From NCBI RefSeq assembly GCF_020783335.1, contig NZ_CP086068.1, positions 4,402,001 through 4,466,000 of the forward strand: 64,000 nt of DNA. Direction: 5' to 3'. Each line of letters opens with the position of its first letter. The first letter of the stretch is position 1. Shown in pieces: positions 59,589 through 64,000 of the stretch. The notes beneath the pieces were generated by a model that saw nothing but the letters and a program-made list of their open reading frames with translations, made no database searches and had not been told where the DNA came from. Made by a program: the position numbers and the translations under genes. Source of the DNA: Mucilaginibacter daejeonensis (GTDB taxonomy: Bacteria > Bacteroidota > Bacteroidia > Sphingobacteriales > Sphingobacteriaceae).

Positions 59589-60968
59589 ATGAAACATTTT
59601 TACCTTATCATAGCATGGCTCGGCAGCTTCCTTATGGCGGCTCGCGGCCAATCCAACGCACCACATGTTAGTGGGAAGGTGGACATTCAACTTGGCGAAG
59701 GTGTGATTAGGTCAGATCTTAGCTTAAGCAATCTACCTGCTCTCGGCAAACAATATAAGTTGCTACTTTACCGAGGGTTTAACATTGGCTTACTGCGTAA
59801 TGATACGGGCCAGGTACTTAAGTACGGTGGCTTTTATGACGACAAATTTTCTGGTGAGGCTACTGCTTATTTGCCATATACCCAAAATGACACCCTTGCC
59901 CTGCCCGCAAAGTTGCGCGTGACCTATACCGGCGCCTTCCCGATTTATACCGATACGTTGAACTCGTTCGATTTTAAAGGCCTCATTGCCTTTAACGGCA
60001 AAACCGTGCGCGCAGCCGAGCAATCCAAATGGTATCCTGTCATTTATGATGTAAAGAACGATAGAGAATTACTGGAAGTGACCTATGATATTGAGGTGAC
60101 CTGCAAAGATTGTCAAACCATTTACATCAATGGCTCGGCACCACAAGCAGGCCCCAGTGGCAAATTCCATTCCACCATACCACGGCAACTACTACTATTT
60201 GCAGGCAACTATGTGGTACAGGCTCTGCCCAACAGCACCTTTCTCAACGCTGACCTAAGCGCTGATGAAGCCGCCGTATTCAATGAAAATATTGGCTCGA
60301 TCATCAATTTTTACCGGTTTTATTTGCAAGTACCTTATGGCGAAAAGATCACGTTCATGCAGCACCGATCGGTAGAACCTTTTGGCCCTAAACGTAGCTG
60401 GGGCTTTGTGACCTTTCCTACCATCGCGGTGGCAGGAAAACCTTTCAAGTCGGAGATAGATACCCAAAAGCGGTTGTTCAAGAACATTTACAGCTACTAT
60501 TTTTACTCGCACGAACTCGGTCATTATTATTACGGCCAGTCAGCACCTGCTAACTCTACGCTAAAATGGTTCTTCCTTGAGAGCATGGCCGAGTTCCTAT
60601 CTATTAAAGCAGCCGAGAATAAATACGGCAAGGAGGCTACTCAAAAATATATTGCCGAGCGCAAGCCTTTAATGAAGGACTGGAAGGTGAAGCCACTATC
60701 ACAGATCAGCTCGCCTAACCAAATAGGAGACGGATACCGATATACTTATGCGCCTATGATCTTATTGGCAATGGAGAAAAACTTTGGCTCCAAAACGGTG
60801 CAGCGATTTTGCAGGAACATCTTGCAGAACGCCGGGCAAAGAACAGATTATCCCTTTCTGGTCAAAATGGTAAAAAGCGCTGGAGTGAACGATAAGGATT
60901 GGAAAGCCTTTGAAGCAACGGTAATGGAACAGACCGAATGTAACAAGATCTTTGACCATCTTCCCTGA
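59589..60968 (+). CDS. Exported M1-like (gluzincin) metallopeptidase
   Basis: 459 residues with signal peptide (about 1-20). Beta-rich N-terminal part (about 25-225), then a helical domain with the zinc motif HELGH (308-312) and, exactly 18 residues later, Glu331 in LESMAEF: the HExxH-x18-E of M1 peptidases. The exopeptidase motif GAMEN is absent; the place before it reads WGFVTFP. So it may be a shortened endopeptidase-like member. It precedes an aspartyl-protease-like gene by 45 bases, possibly one operon. Confidence 0.87.
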   Translation: MKHFYLIIAWLGSFLMAARGQSNAPHVSGKVDIQLGEGVIRSDLSLSNLPALGKQYKLLLYRGFNIGLLRNDTGQVLKYGGFYDDKFSGEATAYLPYTQNDTLALPAKLRVTYTGAFPIYTDTLNSFDFKGLIAFNGKTVRAAEQSKWYPVIYDVKNDRELLEVTYDIEVTCKDCQTIYINGSAPQAGPSGKFHSTIPRQLLLFAGNYVVQALPNSTFLNADLSADEAAVFNENIGSIINFYRFYLQVPYGEKITFMQHRSVEPFGPKRSWGFVTFPTIAVAGKPFKSEIDTQKRLFKNIYSYYFYSHELGHYYYGQSAPANSTLKWFFLESMAEFLSIKAAENKYGKEATQKYIAERKPLMKDWKVKPLSQISSPNQIGDGYRYTYAPMILLAMEKNFGSKTVQRFCRNILQNAGQRTDYPFLVKMVKSAGVNDKDWKAFEATVMEQTECNKIFDHLP

Positions 60969-61013
60969 ACTTATACATAGTTAAATAAAATTTTAGCAAC
61001 ACGCTACCCTCTT

Positions 61014-61862
61014 ATGAAGCCCCTATCAAAACATATCTCCAAAAGCCTTTTATTCATCTTACTTTTGCTCGGTTCGACGGCACGTGCACAGCTACCTTTC
61101 GAGGTGAATGAAAGCGGGCATATCCTGATCAAAGCCAAGATCAACGGCGTAGAAGGTAAGTTCATTTTTGATACCGGCGCTGGGCTCAATGCCATCTTCA
61201 CCAACTTTTCGCACAAGATCAGCAACCAGCGAACACCCAATTTTTTTGTTGGACACCGTGCCACGGGCGAAGAGCTGAACCTGGATCTTTACAACGCTAC
61301 GGCGTTCGAGGTAAATGGTCAACCATACGAGGGTCAGCAGTATGCTATCGTTGATCTGCAGTTCGGTGATATCGATGGCATCATTTCCTTGCAGCCTTTC
61401 CGCAACACCACCGTAACCATCGACCGTATCCATAAGCAGCTATTCTTCAACCGATCAACAAGGGGTCAAAAGAACATTGATATCCAGGTATCTGACATTG
61501 CCGGGAAAGCGATCGACATCTTCACTTACGTGCAACTCAACGACTCGTTAAGGATCCAGGTCATGCTGGATAGCGGCGCGGGTAAGAGCTCCTATTGGTT
61601 CAGCTCGAAATTCATGGAACCCTTGTCGTTAGATAAAAAACATCTCAAGGCCGTCCCGGTGAAGAGTGACTTCAACAAACAGAACAATTATTACGTAGGC
61701 AAGCTATCAAAGCTGAACACGGCCGGAAATCTACGCTCGATCGAGAACTTCGACATGGCCTTTGTGGACGGACTGATCTACGAGGGCAAGACCAGCATCG
61801 ACTGGCTGGGCCAGGTGATCACCATCGACCTCGCCAAGAAGAAGATCTTCATAGCGAAGTAA
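61014..61862 (+). CDS. Exported aspartyl protease family protein
   Basis: 282 residues with signal peptide (about 1-26, ending ARAQ). Two lobes: FDTGAG (Asp53) followed by the flap region, and LDSGAG (Asp186). Both catalytic motifs are present, so it has the pepsin/retropepsin-like two-domain form in one chain. Substrate unknown. It ends 25 bases from the convergent gene for a second member of the family. Confidence 0.88.
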   Translation: MKPLSKHISKSLLFILLLLGSTARAQLPFEVNESGHILIKAKINGVEGKFIFDTGAGLNAIFTNFSHKISNQRTPNFFVGHRATGEELNLDLYNATAFEVNGQPYEGQQYAIVDLQFGDIDGIISLQPFRNTTVTIDRIHKQLFFNRSTRGQKNIDIQVSDIAGKAIDIFTYVQLNDSLRIQVMLDSGAGKSSYWFSSKFMEPLSLDKKHLKAVPVKSDFNKQNNYYVGKLSKLNTAGNLRSIENFDMAFVDGLIYEGKTSIDWLGQVITIDLAKKKIFIAK

Positions 61863-61886
61863 AGCTTCTTGTTCGCCGCCTACAGA

Positions 61887-63053
61887 TCAGGTCTTACTTT
61901 TTTGATCTGCGTAAGGCACCTGGTAAAGCTGGTTCGGCTTAAGGTAGATCACGTTCTTTTGCAGATCGATCACGGTGTTGAATCGTTTCAACAAATCGCT
62001 TCCTAAGTAGTGAACATTAATGCCGGGCATGGGCTTGCCCTGGGTCATGATCTGGGCAGGTACATTAGGTATATCATATTTCCCGATCTTAAGGCGCTCC
62101 AGATCAGCGGTGATCACGGGCACTTCGTTACCTCTGGTGCCATGCATGATCATCTTTTTGATCACCGGCATTTTCTCGGCCGGGAACCGTGCAGCGGTCA
62201 AGGCATCATTATCTAACATGAGGGCGCGCTGGTAACCGGTGTCAAAAAAGAACAAGCTTTTACTTTTGACGCCGTTTTGTGATATCTCGCTTTCTATGAA
62301 TGGTTTGTTCTTGATAAAGATGAGCTCGAATCTTTGGTAGCCTTTATCATGTAAGATGTGCTCAGGCATTTTGGAGTGAACGATCATGCGATGTTGGTCA
62401 TAATCCAGTTCCACGATCATCCCATCAAATAAGTTCCAACCTAACAAGCCATCCACGCCATGGCCGGCCTGCCTGATGTCGTATAGCTTGCTTTGGTAGA
62501 TCTGCTTACCTACTTGAATACCATAAGGTCGGCTGTACAACTCCGGTTTCGACCTTACCTTTTTTTCCAGGCTCTCGTTAATGATACATACCTCTGTCGC
62601 TCCGGTATCAAAGTTCAACAACAAGGAGTCGGTACCGTTGATTACTATCGGCACATAATTGGTGTTGTAAGCGTTCAGCAAAAAAGGAATGGTATCATGA
62701 ACAACGATGGCCGACCGGCTCAGGTCCTTGAGTCCGGGCGCCTCGATGCGGGTAAGGCACGAATCCTTGCCGTTCAGCAGCACGATCAGATCACGATGCT
62801 GGCCTGGCGCGATCTTAAAAGCGATAGAATCCACATCGGTGACGAACCTGACCCGTATGGGCTTGGTCAGCTTACCCGTCGAATGTACATCCAGCTTTAG
62901 CTTTGGGTTGATGCCCCAATTAGATACCGCACCATGCTGCTCGTATATCCTGGCTTGGTTAGAGTTTGCTTTGACCACTGGTAATTTGGTTTGTGCGGTG
63001 CCATAAAAGCAGCTGATCGATAATGCTAAGGCTGATAGGTATCTCATGCCCAT
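61887..63053 (-). CDS. Exported aspartyl protease family protein
   Basis: 388 residues with signal peptide (about 1-21; start ATG 63053 or 63047). An extra N-terminal domain of about 100 residues precedes the two lobes, with FDTGAT (Asp149) and FDTGYQ (Asp271). In between, GLLGWNLFDGMIVELDYDQ is typical of bacterial retropepsin-like proteins. Related to but clearly different from the convergent neighbour at 61014, so not a recent duplicate. Confidence 0.88.
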   Translation of the reverse strand: MGMRYLSALALSISCFYGTAQTKLPVVKANSNQARIYEQHGAVSNWGINPKLKLDVHSTGKLTKPIRVRFVTDVDSIAFKIAPGQHRDLIVLLNGKDSCLTRIEAPGLKDLSRSAIVVHDTIPFLLNAYNTNYVPIVINGTDSLLLNFDTGATEVCIINESLEKKVRSKPELYSRPYGIQVGKQIYQSKLYDIRQAGHGVDGLLGWNLFDGMIVELDYDQHRMIVHSKMPEHILHDKGYQRFELIFIKNKPFIESEISQNGVKSKSLFFFDTGYQRALMLDNDALTAARFPAEKMPVIKKMIMHGTRGNEVPVITADLERLKIGKYDIPNVPAQIMTQGKPMPGINVHYLGSDLLKRFNTVIDLQKNVIYLKPNQLYQVPYADQKSKT

Positions 63054-63121
63054 AAATTAAATAATTACATCGACTTAATGCGTTTGAAAATATTAGTTCA
63101 GCAACGTTTTGCGGATATTTG

Positions 63122-63576
63122 TATATTTGCGACCAATTCCTGATCTGTTAACTTCTTAAATAACAAAGGATCATGACAGCGCAATACCACATATCGCCCC
63201 TTTCGCTCATTGCCTAACAGGCAGGCCTAACTGCATTTTCTATATTCTGTAGACAGATCGCTTAGGCGACAGCTTGCTTATTTCCGCCTGCCTCAAACTG
63301 TAGGTCTTTTGAGCATCCTGAAAAGGGTATATCCTCACGTTTGGACGAATCATGAACGATCAACGATCCGTTTCACCTAATTCATATGCGCCAATGAGAC
63401 CATCTAACTCTAATGCCACCATTACCGGCATGACCATAACGCGTTCAATGAATAGCCATCAAGTGGCATAGTTACTTTATAGGCCTATTCTAACGCATCT
63501 AAACATCAAACATTTGAATATCTGTTCAGGTATGGCCACGCATTGGCCTGCCTGGCACCTAATATCATAAACCCAC
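63122..63576 (+). promoter_or_regulatory. Promoter box and long leader before rtcB
   Basis: TATATTTG (63122-63129) fits the -7 box. The roughly 440-base leader holds a possible 14-codon reading frame (63173-63217, MTAQYHISPLSLIA, preceded by AAAGGA). Around its stop are competing pairings: TGCC/GGCA (63211-63223) versus AGGCAGGC (63219-63226) with GCCTGCCT (63286-63293). A 39-codon frame at 63352-63471 looks non-coding. Regulation by this leader is a hypothesis. Confidence 0.4.
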
Positions 63577-64000
63577 ATGGGCAATTTAAGAACAAAAGAT
63601 CTGGACAAGATTGGCTATCATAATGACCAGCTGCGAAGCCTGGTGATCAACATAGCCTCCAAGAACTTTAAACACTACAGTAACGAGCAGTTGCTGGATC
63701 TGCTGGTGCAGATCAAAAACGACCCGGAAGCATTTCTGGATAATGAGTTAACGGCCAGGATAGCCGAGAAGATCATGGGCAAAGTGGATAAGCCATCCTT
63801 CACCGCCTACGAATTGAGGAAAGAACCGGTGTACTGTAAGACCTACGGCGGCAAAGGGATCGAAGCGGCCACTAAACAACAAATGGAACTGGCCAACCTA
63901 CTGCCGGTAAGTGTACAAGGGGCATTAATGCCCGATGCACACATGGGCTTCGGGCTACCGATCGGTGGCGTATTGGCCACACTCAATGCCGTGATCCCTT
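63577..64000 (+). CDS. rtcB: RtcB family RNA ligase (3' end outside window)
   Basis: Open from ATG 63577 (MGNLRTKDLDKIGYHNDQL) to the window edge, 141 codons; full RtcB proteins have about 400-480. The helical start is followed by PVYCKTYGGKGIE and the family motif ALMPDAHMGFGLPIGGVLA, which carries the first Asp of the manganese site. RtcB seals RNA ends with 2',3'-cyclic phosphate and 5'-OH in tRNA or rRNA repair. The catalytic His and remaining metal ligands lie outside the window. Confidence 0.93.
   Translation, partial: MGNLRTKDLDKIGYHNDQLRSLVINIASKNFKHYSNEQLLDLLVQIKNDPEAFLDNELTARIAEKIMGKVDKPSFTAYELRKEPVYCKTYGGKGIEAATKQQMELANLLPVSVQGALMPDAHMGFGLPIGGVLATLNAVIP

Noticed and set aside
63352..63471. 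39-codon frame in the rtcB leader
   Set aside because: Rich in Ser/Asn/Thr/Met without structure or ribosome-binding site; probably chance.

Overview
The window looks like chromosome of a Bacteroidota bacterium of the family Sphingobacteriaceae; the style best fits Mucilaginibacter or a close relative (inferred from gene content, not from a 16S gene). Pointers are a SusC/SusD pair, several other TonB-linked outer-membrane proteins, many short lipoproteins, weak Shine-Dalgarno sequences, and promoters of the Bacteroidota type with a TAnnTTTG -7 box. About 55 protein genes and two tRNA genes can be supported. No CRISPR array, integrase or IS transposase was seen.

Layout. 1-2.1 kb: most of katG, cut by the window edge. 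2.2-4.2 kb: small membrane, glycine-rich surface and acidic proteins. 4.2-10.1 kb: a minus-strand nutrient-uptake operon (SusC, SusD-like, Ig-like lipoprotein, lipid-binding lipoprotein), divergent from a padR-pspC operon (10.2-12.4 kb). 12.7-18.1 kb: a TonB-dependent receptor and an M14 carboxypeptidase. 18.2-28.8 kb: housekeeping (recQ, truB, ribF, aconitase, MtfA-like peptidase) with small envelope proteins. 29-34.5 kb: TMEM175-like channel, orphan peptide-binding lipoprotein, small secreted proteins, an AraC regulator and a DUF983 protein. 34.6-42.7 kb: a carbohydrate cluster (GH43, GH2, large MG2-type envelope protein, GH105) that fits breakdown of pectic side chains. 42.8-54.9 kb: FKBP, aspS, two alpha/beta hydrolases, TonB C-terminal protein, TlpA-like thioredoxin, pnuC, SDR, dgkA-like, recO and an AI-2E family permease. 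55.4-59.4 kb: two identical tRNA-Val genes bracketing a marR-serine hydrolase operon and an orphan histidine kinase. 59.6-63 kb: an M1-like metallopeptidase and two aspartyl-protease-fold proteins. 63.6 kb to the end: the start of rtcB.

The most unusual object is at 23554-24819. A 519-bp cassette with 32-bp terminal inverted repeats (31 of 32 positions match) lies in frame at the 3' end of truB. It adds a DUF559/Vsr-like nuclease domain with apparently intact catalytic residues to the pseudouridine synthase, while keeping the 4-bp overlap with ribF. Other structure not explained by genes includes a diverged 126-bp repeat present in opposite orientations at 15.4 and 49.1 kb, both between convergent genes; a perfect 24-bp palindrome inside a promoter at 48.34 kb; probable autoregulatory palindromes in front of padR and marR; several regulator genes whose start codon sits only a few bases after the -7 box, suggesting leaderless mRNAs; and a long structured leader before rtcB.
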